Assembly (NCBI GenBank): GCA_013396995.1
Contig: VWZP01004535.1
Span: forward strand, 62,944 to 126,943
Origin: Dicaeum eximium
Taxonomy: Eukaryota > Chordata > Aves > Passeriformes > Dicaeidae
Direction of reading: 5' to 3'
Length of the DNA stretch: 64,000 nt
Shown: piece by piece, positions 45,707 through 60,000 of the stretch
How the letters are laid out: the number at the start of each line of letters is the position of its first letter
How positions within the stretch are numbered: position 1 is the first letter of the stretch
The notes under the pieces: generated by a model
Told to the model about the DNA's origin: nothing
What the model saw: only the letters and a program-made list of their open reading frames with translations
Databases searched by the model: none
Translations under genes and position numbers: made by a program

Positions 45707-47855
45707 CTTGGGAGGAGACAAGAAAGGAGAAACTGCCAGATTAGCCAGGGAACAGCACTGCAGGTGTGACCAAAAGCTCTGCACTCGAGGGGAGGGAGGG
45801 CCACGCTCGTGCCAGCACTGGAGAGCAGGTGATGTTCTCTCTACCAAAATATCTCGCTCTTGGAAGCGCTTCCTTCCTTCCCTGGACATGAATGGGGAGT
45901 GCAAACCTCCTCCTGTTGCACCTATTTTGTCTCAGAGGCAAACAGGCCTGGATGAGCAGAACATCCAAAGATTCAGCCCAGATTTAAGGCCATGAACTCC
46001 ATACCACAGTCAACGGGATGGAGATGAATAAATCACACACCTGGCAAGAACACCTGAGACAGACCTTATGAATCTGAGATGGGAGAGTTCACATAACAGA
46101 AACTAAGCCACAAACAAGGCCAGGACTAATATTTCAGAGGTCCAATGTTGTTCATAGGTTGTGAAGGAAGACAGGAAAAAGTGACAGGATAAATCCCCCT
46201 GATTGTATCATCAATGAGAGTCATGGGACACAGACATGAAAGTCAGGTGAGGTGAACTCCACACTTAGATATTTTTGGAAATGTTATCCAAGACAAAAAA
46301 ACATTCTGAAGTAGGGACAAGGCAACATGGGGTCTGCAGACTACTGGAATTTTTTTCTCTTTCTTTTTTGCTCCCATTGCAGAAAACAGAAAATTCTGTT
46401 TAAAGGTAATCCAATTAGAATTGTTTATAAGCAAAAAGAGCAAAACACTCAATGATATGTCTTTCCACTAATATCAAATATCATTGTTTCTGGTCCTGGT
46501 GATTCCAAGCCTGGTTTAGAAACAAAAGCATCCCAAATTGCTTGCAGACTACTTCCAGCAGGAACTTGAGCCTCCTCAGTCTTCTAAACATGTGAGCACT
46601 TTATTGCTTTGTCCTAAAACGTGAATTAGGATGGATTTCTTGTCTCATCAGTGTATCAAGGGCTTACTTCTCAAATGAAATGTTTTCCTTTCACTATGCT
46701 CTTAGTGCTAAAATATCTGGGAAGTACTCTCATACCAGAAGAGATTAGAAGCCCCTCAGCATGAGTGCATTTGCAAGAATGAAAGTCCCCATTTTCTCTT
46801 CAAGCATCTGGTAAACTTTTAGGAACAAATTTCAGTTCAGAAGCTTCAAGTCGAGTCCTAGTTTAAGTGTTATTTAATACTAGACAGCACTATTAGAAAA
46901 TGCTTCTCTATTATTTAGCAGCTCTGTGTTTTCATGTGTGTTAGAGGTTTCTTAGCCTGTAAGATCAGCTCAGCTGTGACAGAGGAGGCTGCTCTTTCTG
47001 GTAACCTCTTCTTGTTTACAACCCATCCTCTTGTACCAAAAGGGGACAGGAGGCACCCATGAGGCTGTGTCAGTGTAGCTGATGCCTTAATTTAGCTTCA
47101 TCTTACTGGTGAAATGTAAAGAAACCACCTTGGTTCTTGGAGCTGTGGTGGAACATACAGGGCTCAAGTTTGGAAAAATATATTTTTAGTATATTTGTAT
47201 TTTTTTCCTTTATAAACTAAGAAAATACAATGTGGAAAATCATGAGATCCCCACAAATTTGTATTAACAGAGGCATTCTTAATTAGTGGCATGTCTTAAG
47301 TACAGAGTTAGGTGTTTCAGGAAACAGATGGTTATCACCACCTTCCCATCTCAGCCAGGGCCACAAGGAATGCAGGGAGGGTGAGGAGGAGGACAGGGAC
47401 AGAAAATCACAGGGTCAGGAAGAGGCTGGATGCTCTCTTGCCCCCCTGGGCAAATCAATCCATCAAACCACCTGCCAGGGTCATGTATTTTCTTGGGGCA
47501 CGATGAATAAATGATCCTACTTCACACTGACTGCAGCACAGGCAGCGTGTGGCAGGGTTTGTGATGGAGAAAGATGCATCTGCCAGCTCCCTCACCTGTG
47601 ATCAATCAATCAGTCAATCAATCCAGTCAATCACCCAGCATTTGTGTGCTCCTGCTGCTCTCTCAGCTCCATCCTCTGCCATGCCAAGCACTCCACCTGG
47701 GCACAGCCTGAGGCAGGGATCACACAGGACCTACCCACACCAGACTCTAGTCTGGAGTCTGGCTGAGCCTCTCCCAATTTCTGAATCTGGACAATCACTG
47801 CAGCCCACACTGGGCACCCTGGGCAGCTGGCACCTCCCCCAGGCCCCTGACTCAC
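45707..47855 (-). other. ADAMTS17: Last ADAMTS17 intron
   Basis: On the - strand it starts GTGAGTC at 47855 and ends CCCAAG at 45707. It contains a short CAAT-type repeat at 47601-47633. All other frames are short and unrecognised. Confidence 0.88.
47601..47633. repeat. Imperfect (TCAA)n microsatellite
   Basis: The + strand reads atcaatcaatcagtcaatca followed by atccagtcaatca, a run of four-base units interrupted by two irregular steps. Confidence 0.85.
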
Positions 47856-48033
47856 CGAGCCGGGGTGAGGTGATGGTGTTGACGTTGATCCTGTCGTTGC
47901 AGACCTCCTGGTGGCACTGCCTGTAGGCTGCGGGCTTGGCCAGGGCCGGGCACTCGCTGCCGTGGCGCCCGGTCACTTTGTGCATGCACTGCACCACGCG
48001 CGACTGCAGCCCCTTGCCGCACGTCGAGGAGCA
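47856..48033 (-). CDS. ADAMTS17: ADAMTS17 penultimate coding exon: final thrombospondin type-1 repeat
   Basis: This 178-nt exon runs from acceptor CCCTGCAG to donor GTGAGT. It begins in phase 0 with [20 protein letters not shown], the core of a thrombospondin type-1 repeat. The CSSTCG motif matches the consensus for O-fucosylation (C-x-x-S/T-C-G). It continues [20 protein letters not shown] and [19 protein letters not shown], giving the six expected cysteines, and leads into the PLAC exon. The previous exon supplies the Trp-bearing strand EWKTGDWSK, so the repeat is split between the CxxC part and its first Trp strand, a common exon boundary in this family. Confidence 0.96.
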
Positions 48034-49451
48034 CTGCAGGGGAGAGAGAGAGAGACCACACTGAGCATGGAGCCTTCCATGGCACAGCACAGCACAGGTC
48101 ACTGCCAGAGCACAGGCTGCAGCCACTGAGAGCTCACAGCTGGATCATTGGGGCAGCCAGGGACACTCCATGTGGCTGCTGTGCTGTCCGTGATGGTTTT
48201 GCTGTGAGTAGAGGAACTCTCCAGGCACAGGGAAGGAACCTGCTGTCTTTCTGCCCTGAGTTCACCCGCTCTGACTGTCCCCTGTGGATGCCCACGGGGT
48301 TCAAGCAGACAAAAATGCAATTCCCCCCACCAGTCATGAAGAAGCAAAGCTGAAAAATGTGTAATGCTTAATTATGGACCAGCAACTCCCACCTCTCTCT
48401 CCATGAGGGACCTGGTGGTACTTGTTTTAAAAGCCCTCTCCAAGATTTGGATGGTCTAACAAGGCTTCCTCCACAGCCAGGATGACCACAGCCAGGCACT
48501 GACATAAGATAAATTCCAGGATTACAGCAGAGGCTGGCAGCTCCTGTGTGCCCAGAGAAGCTCTGTGCTGGAGAGAACACATCAGGTATTCCAGTATTCA
48601 CTCCCATCTATCCCTGCTAACTGTCTGGCACTTGCCTGTCCTCCTGGGAGCAATTGCAAATTGTACTCATGAGTTTTGGCTGCTATTAGCCAGGAGGCCC
48701 AGCCTGTTCATATGCTCTCTTTGTTGTCATACAGTCAGAGTCCCTCCCTCTCCCTCCCTCTTCTTCTGGCCCAGTCACTTGTGATTTACAATGTCCTACT
48801 TGCACGCTGTTCAATTTTAATAAAGCAAACACAGTGAGCACAGGGAGGTGCAGCAGCTGGAGTCAATAAAAGAAGCTTGTATTTAACATAAAGAAACAAT
48901 GGCTTGCAAGACTTGGGTAAGATTCCTGTTTCTGCTAAAGCCACACACAAGCAAACGATGGGGGAGAGGAGGAGGTGAGGGAAAGCCCAGGAGGTATCAA
49001 CAGAATGGTGTAAAAAAAGGTCATGTTTTCTGTCCTCTGCTGTTTCTCACCAAAGTCAGGGCATTGGAGCTTCCTCCCTGAAAACACCATCACCTCAAAA
49101 GAGAGATGCCAAACACTGGAGAGGTTCAGAAGATGGGCATCACTGAGGTTGGACTGAAGTCCAGGTACAAACCCTGTGTCTGCAGTGTGGATGCTTGTGA
49201 GACCCAGATCCAAGGGCAGAACATGTGGATGCACACAGGGCTCCACCTTTACATCCAAGGGGAGTGAGTACAGCAAAGCCGTGGGCATTTTGGTCTGGAA
49301 GTATCACAAGAAACCCTTGCTGTTTGGGGTTTTTTTCCTTTACAATCTTCTTATTTCAATTTAGGTTCAACACACCAGTTTATGACAGACATCTTTACAC
49401 TTAGATTTTTCATGTGTTGGATTTACATAAAAAATTAATCAGTAATTTTTT

Positions 49452-49558
49452 ATGGTTGTAGTATTTAGGATTATGCTGAATGAACCCTTCTCCTGCCCTA
49501 CCTCAGCAATGGTTGTAGTATTTAGGATTATGCTGAATGCACCTTTCTCCTGCCCTAC
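49452..49558. repeat. Tandem duplication with a 57-bp period
   Basis: Copy one starts at 49452 and copy two at 49509, both beginning atggttgtagtatttaggat. The copies match over about 50 bp with two differences (aaccc/cacct region). The high identity suggests a recent event. Confidence 0.95.
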
Positions 49559-52500
49559 AGTGAGCTATTTCAAAAATCAGTAATGAAAGTCTCTGATTTG
49601 AATCCCCTTCACAATCTGAATTTATGCAGTGAGATCTGGGCATGACATTAGTTTTATGTGTCCCTCAGCTCTTTCCCAGCACTGAGTGCTCTCAGTGACT
49701 TCCACCAGCCTGGAAGCCAGTCAGGCATGGCCACTGGATTTAAAGTGAACTATTTTCATCCTGATAAATGCAACTATTAGGCCCTTCCACTTCACCAGTC
49801 AAATGCAACCTTTAATCCTCAGGATTTCAGTGGCACTTTTAGTCTTCACAGTGCTTTACTAATCTTAATCCTCCCCAAACTCTTTGCTTTGGGAGTGGAA
49901 TTGTACATCCATTTTGCAAACAGAATGGCTGTTACCACACAGGCCTTAAACAACTCAGGCCATGGGCTTCCTTTACATGATTGCAACAGGGAGTCTGAAA
50001 TCTCTGACTCTGATTTTTAAGCACTCCCTGTGCTCTTAATAGGGGGGACATGGGGAGAAAGAAGGGAAAAAAGAATGAAAACAGCATTTTTCTCATAAGG
50101 TGAATTAGGTTTTCAGATACCAACACACAAACACTCACCTACCTCTGTCTGTGTTCCTGTTTCTGCATTTGTTAACCAGCAAGGAGGGCAAGCAATGAAA
50201 CTTTTTTCCACAGACACTGCCAGCTCCAATCCTCAGACAAATAACAGCAGAGCTTTTGCCTGAAGCAGTTTTATTCCTTCTCCTGGAGACTGGGATCATC
50301 ACCTATGCTATGCAATTAGTTTTTCACAGCCAGCAAGACAGATTTTAACATCTTTCTTGAACTCTTTAGGGCTTGGCAGCTAAAGGAAGGTTGGACATCT
50401 GGCTTATTTTAAGATGAAATTTTCAACCCAGTGCTTGGATAGTCTCTTTCCTAGGAATTTCAATAGGAAATAGGAATAGATACAGAATACATACAAAGGG
50501 GGAATTGTTACTCATGCTGTACTATGAGAAGAGGACATCATTAAAAGAGGCATAAAAATCATTCTCCAACTGCACAGCAAATTGCCATAAATACCCTCTC
50601 TCCCTCTCTGGACAGCTAAATGTACTGCTATGGACTCTCTGTTCCCACATGTTTGTGGAGCAAGGAACCACATGCACAGAACAATTTTCAGGGCTGGATT
50701 CACCAGAGAAGACCCACCAGCAATTTGCCTCCTCTGGGAAGCTGGGGCTGGGACAAGGGGTTGAGCAGAGATGCTGGTGCCAAACAAAGAAGTGGATTTT
50801 CCCTTCCACCAGGCACTGCCAATGGTGTCACTGTCACAGAAATGCCTGTGCAAAATGTACAGAATTTAACCATAATGCCCTAAACTGACAACACAAGCAC
50901 TGTAAACTGGAAATTCAGCCCCATGCAAAGATCAAAGGGTTGCTCAGCACTGTAAAATAGAGGTGGTTAATGAAAAGCTACAAAAAGTGAAGCTAATGAG
51001 AGCCCCTGTAACTCTCAGTTCAAACACTGCTCAGGAAGGCAAAAGCAAGACAAAAATGCCTCCATTCACGTTCTTTGGCAGTAACATGCAAGCCAGTGGG
51101 GATATCCAGAAGGAAATAAACTCACAAATTGTCAAGGCAGCAGCTGCATTCAACAGCTCAAAGAAGATTTACTCACTGAAAAACTCTAACCTTAGGAGCA
51201 AACTATGATTTTTCAACTGGAATGCTATTTCCACCTTAGGATACTGATATGAAAGCTTGAAATCTACCAAAGGTGCTGACAGATGTCTAATTGCTTTGAA
51301 AGCAAATGCCTCAGGAGAATATTAGGTATTAAAATAACACAAATTTGCAGAAAGTGCTGAGATCTGTCAGGGCCTTCATCAACTCCTGGTCTATAAAAGA
51401 TAGCCAGAGAAAGAAAGGGGAATGAGAATGACTTAAGCCAGGGCAGGGCAGCTGTTGGGCAGCACAGCAGAGTCCAAAGAATCCCTCTGTTGAGGCTTAA
51501 TGGGGGCAGAAAAGGCACAGATTTATCAGCACAGAGACAGGTTCAGGACTGAATGGGATAATGGATCATTGCTGAGGGCTGCTGGGTGGCTGGGATACAT
51601 TTCAGACCCCAGGACACCTTCAGAAATGTCACTTTTCTAACCTCCAAGGGATAGATGTAAATCTTTTTTTTTTGTGAGGGACTTTTTCCAGCAGAAGCAG
51701 GAGGTCACAGCATCCCTCCAGCCAATGCTGAGCACACTCCAGTACAGAGGGCTGATCTATCAGAGGGAGATCCAGTTCTAGATGACTGCCCTAAGCTGCA
51801 GGCAAGATGGGGTTTGCTCTTTATTCATCAATCTGCAGTCATGTGATGTTTAAAGATACTGGTTTGTCCCTAGTTTGCTGGAAGTTGTTGAAGCCAAGGA
51901 TAACACCAAGGCTAAAGCTCCAATATTGAGAGATAGAGTCATGCTTTACTGACTTCAGAGTTCAAGTATTCAAGGCGTTAGGGTAGAGTGTTTTTCCCCT
52001 CGAGGGTCTTATTTCTTGCCTCTATGAAAGTCAGAAAGAAAGCAAGAGAAGTTCCTATTAAAAACATTCTAACACAGCATCTGAGATGAATGACAAAGGT
52101 CCTGTAATTGCTCCCTTCCCAAGACCTTAATAGCACACACATGTGTGCTCTGAGAGCCAGTGCTCCACACACCTTCCCATCAGGCTTTTTATGAGGATCA
52201 CTAATTTAAACCCCATAGTTCTAGCTGAAAAGCAGTGTGCAATATGCTTTCATAAACACCAGGTCAACTTTCACCATGGCATCATGCTAAAGAAAGAAAT
52301 ACCTGTCTTTTCACTGATAAGATCTAATTAGCCCAAAGCAAACTGTAAGCTGTTTTTCAAGCTTCCTTGTTCTTTTCTTTATTTTTTTTTTTTCCTTTTT
52401 GAACCCCAGATCTGTAAAAGAACATATCTGGTCTTGCTTACAACAATCTTTCATTTGGAAACTTTTGTGAAATGACTGATTTGTTTAATTTAGCCAAGAA

Positions 52501-52931
52501 GAAAAAAATGCATACCCTTCTGACTCACTATGGGAAGAAACAATAAATTATGGCAGCAAATGCTCGTGGCTGATGTGACAGTATCTTAGCAGGAAAAGAG
52601 AAGCAATTTTTACAAACTGCCTACAGCTGTACTTTCAAACTGCAAGACCCCAAAGAACAAGACCTGACCAGCACATCCAGCATGTCTTACTGAATAATTA
52701 AGCTTGGCTTTGCTATTCTGAGAAGTTCCATTGTGTACAGAGAGTTCAGAGATTAAAGGCTGAACACATGAATATTCTGGGTAGTGACAGTGCCCCTAAA
52801 GTACTTGTGCAGTGGAGCCCAGGTGGATGCTGATAAGAAAATGCCATTTAATCCAATATTCCAATCAGGCAGAATTTATTTCTCATGAGATTTAAAACTG
52901 GATTTCAAGAATAGGCTCAAGCAGAGCTGTG

Positions 52932-52979
52932 AGTGCTGCCCACAAGGGACCATACAGTGCTGCCCACAGGGGACCATAT
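52932..52979. repeat. Tandem duplication with a 24-bp period
   Basis: Two copies start at 52932 and 52956 (agtgctgcccacaagggacc and agtgctgcccacaggggacc), differing by a single internal substitution plus the last bases. Confidence 0.92.
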
Positions 52980-55942
52980 TCTAGCAGGTACTGCACTTGT
53001 GCCATGGCAGAAAGTGGAAATAGTCCAGAGCTTATTCCACCAGGACAACAGTAAGGACCTGATGGTGAAAAACAATGCAAAAGGCATAATCAAGGTAATT
53101 TAAAATAGCCTCAGTAGTGATGGACAGCTATGGGATCACAGAACTCAGGTCAGGCTGGATGCTGGAGAATCCCCCCTGCTCCTACAGCACTGTGAGCTGC
53201 TCGTGCTGAGCCAGGCTCTAGGGCCCACATGAGCTCTGTTCCCACCCTGACTCCTGCCCCAGATGTTATCCTGAGAGAATATCCTGGGATCTGAAGCCCT
53301 ACTGAATGCATTATTAGTTACTATTAGTTATTCATCAGTTAATGATCAATGCTCCCCCAATGCAATTTATTAAAGAAAGTAATTAAAATAAGGACTCATT
53401 TGGGATTTTATAATTTCAGCAAGAGGGTGCTCATCTCTCATTCAGTCCTGCCTGAGCATTTTCCAGACATGGAGCTACCCAGCTCTGACATGTGTGATGC
53501 TGGCTAATGCTGTTTCAACTCTCTGCACAGTCACACTGGTACTCATTGCTCCTTAAAGGTGTTCTGGGAGATTGTCACCTTAATGCCTTGGTAATCATTA
53601 TAAATCTCAAAAGGTTGTTGAAAAGGCTGCAAAATTACAGCAGTCCCTGCTAGCAGTACATACTGTGTGCTGTATGTATCCAAAGGGAAAATCCTCTTCA
53701 GACAGATACAGAGTTTAAATGGTGAATTACTACTCGTCATATTTTCAAAAATATGATCCTGGACCCAGTAACATCTCAGAGCAACTCCGAGAAAATGAAT
53801 GCCAATACTTGAACAGGCTTGTCTTTCACTCTTTCTCCTTTTTCACTTTAAAAAACAAGAGTAAAAAAATCACAATATAATTTCATTTCCAATCCACTGG
53901 TCTTGGTGGAAGGCTTTAACTCTCCATCAAAAAAAAATGCACTTAATGGACCAAGCTTTTAAATAAAAATATCAAAAAAAGAGAAGTTACCCTTCCAGTT
54001 AACAGGATCACTGGAGGCTGTATTGGAATATGAGACAGTAACACTGTGGCAGAGCGTGCTCCACTTCAAACAAAACACTGATTAGTCTGATCTTTTTGCT
54101 GCACATTCTCCTTTACTACAGAACCTTCACAATCATTTGTACTGTGGATGCTCCCAGAAACTTCAGCAGAGATGAGCTGTGCAATTTGTTGTGCAAACAA
54201 GGAGCAGTTTGAAAGGCACAAGCAGGAGTTGGTTCCTGGAGCCTGCAGTGCCCAGGGCAAGGACATGGCCAGCACTGCAGTCAGCATCTCTTCCCTTTGT
54301 GTGCCCAGCTCCCAGCTAGAGCTGCTTCCACTGGGGCTGGCTCTTAGCCCAAGCCTAGGCACAGGCTTGACCTTGTTTCAGTGCCATTATGGAACATTTC
54401 CACCTCTGCCCACAGCTAAAGACATTCCACAGATGTGGGGACAGACAATCACAGAGCAAAAGGGTGGGATTCATCTTACCGAGCCAGCCCTGTTCAAATT
54501 CAGGAGTGTCCCTGGCTGGTAAAACCAATTTGGGGCCATTTGATCTCATCTGCTGTAGGGAGGGGCGTTTTGAGATTTAGCTGTTGGCAAGAAAGGCTCT
54601 GGTTTGCACATCAGTGATCGTGTGCCAGAGCCACAAACCACAGGGAACCACAACTCAGAGCAGTCCATGGGGCAGGACTTAGGTCTAGGACAGATGCTCT
54701 GGCTCCTGGCCATGTCCAGGACCACAGAAGCAGGGAATTTGACTACTAACGCTTGTTGGATCCTCTCCTGTCCCACCCAGCTCCATCAGCTTCTGGAGAA
54801 GAACTGATGAGCATCAGTGAGGCCTGTGGACAACCCCCCAGTGCTGCTGAAGGCACGAGAACAGCCATAAATCACAAAGCTGCTCAGTGGCAGGGAAGGG
54901 TCTGTCAGCTCTGACGTTCCACTGCAGTTTTAAGCTACCACCCCTCCTGCAGAGTTTTTCTCTCAATCCAACAAGAAAAGTTATTTTCTCCAAGGTAGAA
55001 GAAGATGAACTTAGTTCTGACCTCTCTGAAGAATAACCAAGTTGTCCATTGCTTATCATAAACAGATGTCAGGTCAAGCCATGAATTTGTAATGAATGTT
55101 AGAACAAAGGGCAGTTTTGCTTCTATATTTATAACAGCTTTGAATACACCTCTCAAACCACAGCTGTCATTGATTTACTCTTCTTATTATGTAATATGAA
55201 TTAATCATTAAAAGTAAGGCACATAGAGGATTTTGTTGATGTTCCCAATCATTTGGAGCTTGGAAAATATGCCTTCCTGGCACTGGGAGATTGTATTTTT
55301 GAAAAAAAAAAAGCCCCAAAACCCAATGTGTTTTTTGGTGTACTGCAAGGCTGGGGGTTTATCTCTCAGAGAATAAGACCTCCTGTAATTCTGCCAAACA
55401 ATTAATTTGCAATTACAAATCCTTGTTACCACCCACTGTGATGAATGACTGCTGATCTTCAGTGTGAAGCCCCTCAATGTCTGGAAGTATTTTTCTTATA
55501 GGAAATGAGATTCTTCTTTACTCTCCCTACTGTTAATGTCCTCCTGGGATGAGAACCCATCTCCAGCATTTCACAGGCTCAGCAAGTTCTGTAAAGGAAT
55601 TGGCAACTCTTGATGCCCAGGGAGGGCAGGTGGCTATGGGTGATTTTTCAGATGTGCTTTATCACTATTGACACTATTTGGCAACAAGAATATTGTTTAA
55701 CATTACACTTTGCCAAGCTGATCCTTACAGGTGCTTTCCAGTTTCTGGAGTGTACAATCTCTCTGAATCCAGTGAAAGTTGTGCCAGGTGGTTATACAAG
55801 ATGTGGAGTGGTAGTAATAGATTTTCCCTCTACTTTCTCTGCTAGCTGAAGCCCAGCTTGATGTGTCATAGATTTGCTTTCTCCTGAGAGCACGAATCTG
55901 TGATGGTTCCTACCCAAGACCCAAAGATTCTGCACAGCCCAC

Positions 55943-56047
55943 CAGGCCAGATCCTGCTCTGCATGGCACTGGCATAAACCTGCATTAACTCAAGTGCCTG
56001 AATTAATCTGGGTTTACCCTCATGTAAGAGAGACTGATATCTGACCC
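55943..56047. repeat. Possible remnant of an old palindromic amniote repeat
   Basis: The stretch begins ccagatcctgctctgcatgg, contains ggcataaacctgcattaact, and on the far side has ctgggtttaccctcatgtaa and ends gatatctgacccag. The two ends are loosely reverse-complementary (ccagatcctg against the complement of gatatctgacccag). It recalls a widespread palindromic repeat around 'ggtgtaactcc...gatttacacc' that I cannot name with certainty. Confidence 0.3.
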
Positions 56048-56693
56048 AGTGTGCTGAGTGAGATCCTTGGCCCGTGGCCAGTGGGTCGTAGGGAAGAATG
56101 AAAGACAGTTACTCTGGATTTACAGTGGGTTATCTGAGATTAATACAGGCCTCAGTATTTACAGAGCACCTACTGTAACTGCAAGGAAAAAAATATGGCA
56201 AAGCCAACATGCTACAAGGCCTCTATGTGTCCTTCTCCTTCTAAAAAATCTTTTCATTGGGCTAGGTAATATAATAGGTTAATGAGCTAAATTGTTGCCT
56301 GAGGGCCAGAAGTTGCATATATTTAAACTTCCACCCACAGCTGAAAATGCCCCTTGTGATAGTCAGAGCTAATGATGGAGCTTGTGTGTCTGGCTTGTAA
56401 TTCCATCTTTCTTGATACACCACCAGTGAAATGGAGAATAGTCAAAAAAATGAAACTGGGAGCCCTGAACCATTCTGGGCTATTGGCTCCAAATACAGAA
56501 CTTTAGTCAGGACAGAATTTGAGGCATGTGAAATAGAGAAATAATTAAGTAAAACTGGAAATAAAGAAAAATCCATTAAAAACTTGTAGAGAATTTCTCC
56601 TGCTATATAACCTTGCCTCCTCAACTATACCTTAGAAGAGTCCAAAGGACAACTGGAGGAAAGGAGCTCAAAAAATGTAGCCTCGGCCTGTAC

Positions 56694-57020
56694 AGAATTG
56701 AAGAACCACTAAGGTTGGGAAAGACCTCCAAGGTCCAGTCCAACCTTTGACCAAACACCACCTTGCCCACTAAACCCCAGCACTGAGTCCACATCTGCTT
56801 GGATTCTGAGCACTTCCAGGGATGGTGACTGCACCACTTCCCTGGGGAGCCTGTTCCAGTGCTTAACCACTCTTTCAGTGATGAACATTTTCCTAATATC
56901 CACCCTGAACTCCCTTGTGCTATCTCTGGTTGGCTGGGAGAAGAGCCTGACCCTCACCTCAACACAACCTGCTTTGAGGTGGTTGTGGAGAGCAGTAAGG
57001 TCCCCCCTGGGCCATCTTTT
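56694..57020 (-). mobile_element. CR1 LINE fragment, antisense to the + strand, with remnant of the ORF2 C terminus
   Basis: The + strand reads actaaggttgggaaagacct, then caaggtccagtccaacc, cactaaaccccagcactgag, cagggatggtgactgcacca, cctgttccagtgcttaacca and so on, the reverse complement of the CR1 3' region. On the - strand, a conserved CR1 reverse-transcriptase C-terminal segment is legible ([20 protein letters not shown]). The reading frame continues only briefly and the copy is truncated after about 330 bp. It is inactive. Confidence 0.88.
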
Positions 57021-60000
57021 CCTGCCACATCACTGCTGGAGCAGAAGGGGAGAGAGCTGAGCATGGGGGCCAGCCTTGGTGGCTAAAAAGCAGCCCCTGG
57101 TGCTGCTCACCTTCAAGCACAAGATCTGTGTCACCACCACAACTCACCAACACCTCCAGCATCATCTGGGACAGGTTTCCAGTGACTCCAACGCCAAGTC
57201 CAAGCCCTGCAGCTGCTCCTTCCAGCACACCCTGGGGCAGGGAATGGTGTGGAGCTGGGCTGTGTGTCCTGCTCGGCTCTCCAGAGAGCCACACACATAA
57301 AGACACGCTCTGTTCTTGCAGGAATGTAATCCTCAATGTAAAGTTTGTCAGCAAAAATATAATTCACTATGAAAGAATGAACTACTGTCTTGCTAAAGCA
57401 TCAAGAGGCACATTTTCAGCAGTCTGTGAGTCTGAGGCAAGTGCTGGGAAACTGAGCAACCTGTGTTTGTTCCTCTGACCAGCACAACTACAACAAAAAT
57501 GTAAAAATGCTTCCAGTGCTACAACATTTAACAGCTCGGATTTCAAACAAGGAGGAACTATTTCAAAGCAGAACGAGTGTATGAGATGTTTGTTTCTTTA
57601 ACTGAATGCAAACTGGATGTGGAATTTCCTCTTGGAAGAAAGACTGAATGGGAGATGGCTTGGACTCCCTTTTGTATATTGCATCATGTATAAAAAAGGA
57701 TGATATAATGAATTGCAATGCTGAAGAATCCAGGCAAAAATAAAATAATTACTTCAGGTTAACACCTTCAGTGGGTCTTACACTGTGCAATTCATGTTTC
57801 TATTAGGTTTGAAGACTCGGGGGCCAGGAACAGTTCAGTTATGTAACTTGTATCAGTCATGCTGAGTGAAATGCTAAAAATAACACTTATATCCCTTTAA
57901 GATAATGGGTTTAGGAGAGAAGTGGCAGCAGTGTAGAGAAGCTGCAAGTTTAGTAGCAGTGGTAACAGAGGTCTAGTAACAGAACAACTCTCTGTCTTTA
58001 GAATTCCAGTACAGTCTGTTAATCTCAAGCACTGGGCTAACAAAGGCAAACCCAGAGCCATTTAAAATAACTTTACAAACCTGGCCTTATGTGTTTGCAA
58101 AATGAACTGGATAAATCAGTTTCCTGTGCAACACTTGAAACATGCTGCAAATATATTAAGGATATACAAACATGACAATTAGCTCCAAATGCTTTCCAAA
58201 AGCTACAGGACACAGCAAGGACCAGCTGCAAATAAAGCTGACAGAAAATGGGATAAAATCCCCCTTCTTTCAGGCATGGAAAATGGCTACTGAGCTGTTG
58301 CTAAGGCCAGTGGATGAGGTTTGGCTGGTGGGTGCAGGTCTCAGATCAGCATGGCCTCATTTCCAGCCCTCACCTCTTCTACACGAGAGCTGAGAATTAA
58401 AATCCCAATTTGTCTGGGCTAGGTGTGGAAGTTTTATTGCTGCTGGGAGCTCCTCAGGGAGCTGATCCATCTCCTCATGCATAGAGCTTGTGTGTTCTAC
58501 AAATACTGCCACTACTAACACAAAAACAACACTCCCTCATACCACCCAAACAGCCTGCTCTATTTACAAGTTGTATCTGGACTTGACTTTTCAAATGAGG
58601 TTTTTCCCTCTCTCTTACACGACTTCCCGGCATCTTCAAAGAAGATCTTGGTTTGGGAAATTAAGGATCAGAGGCCAAGTCACCAGGCAAGCTGTTTGCA
58701 CTTGAAGCATCAAGGCCCATTATGTTAATCTGTGATAATTACCACTGTTAGTTAAATCGTGCTTCCCTGATGGTTCTCAACAATAAGCAACAAATGCACA
58801 ACACATTAATTGCACAAAGTTGTTGCTTGTTCTGAGATCAATTTGTATTAACAGAAAAAGTTTCCATCTTAGTCAGCAAAGCTCTCTCACACTGACTTTT
58901 ACAGGGCTGGGAACAAATGTTTTACAATGGAATTTTGCCCTGGAAGGATGAATTTTAAAGAGTTCACATAAGCTAATGGCTACAAACTTTGTGTTTCTCC
59001 TTAAAGGAGGAACTGTTTTAAGCCAGAGCTACTGATAGCTGTAAAGGCCCTCCTCCTAAGTCCAAGCCCTGTATTAAAGTTTCTGGACCCTCCTGATGAA
59101 AATCCTTCACTCAGGATTTGTGAAGAATTGAATTCCACTTTAAACGTTTCAGCTATCTGGGTTTCTGGAACAATACATTTTCTTCTAAGAATTGTACCTA
59201 CCCTTCTCTAGCAATCTCTACCCTTCTACTCAGAGAATAAGAATCTAGTTATGTGACCTAAGTGTCCAGTCAGAATTAACCAATATGTCTAGAATTTTAA
59301 ATGCTCATTACAAACCAAATCCAAGTCCAAGAACATCCTGCTGGACTCGCACAGGGTGAAATTCCTGGGAAGCAGAGCACTGGCACAAGCTCCCTGCAGA
59401 CAGAAGCAGGCCACATACGCAGCAGACAAGTTTTTGTGCCCTCCTGCACAGAGATGATCCTGATCCTGAGTTTAGAATCACAAATAACAAGTGATTTTAC
59501 ACTGATCCTGCTCTGCTCACATGCAGACATTAAACCCATCAAACAACACTATTTACTGTCACCCATGTAAGATTGCAGCCCTCCCAGCAGTGAGCCAATG
59601 TCTTTATCAGATTGGAACTGTTCACACAACACTGAACTTTGAATCCATGTAATTGGTGAATACACATTTATTTCATATTCCTCCCTATCAAGAGAATCTG
59701 GGTCTGCTTGCAGGCCAAAATGTTTTAGTGTTCCACAAATAAGTAAATAAATAAATAATGTTATTTCACCTGTTAACACATGGGGACTGTTTGTTTTGGC
59801 CAGCTTGCACAGACTCTGAGTGCCAGGTTATGAATAAAATAATGTTCAATACTGTAAACATCTTGTGACATAAATTCCTGGCTCAGCATAAATACAGACA
59901 CTCTGTATGTGGCAGGTTCTTCCTGCATTCCCCAGCACTGAGACCATTAAATTCATGTATCTGTGACAGAGTATATACATAACTGTAATTCTTAAAAAAA

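Noticed and set aside
57020..57354. Extension of the CR1 copy beyond 57020
   Set aside because: Past about 57020 the sequence no longer follows the CR1 order that I know; the frames there are unrelated.
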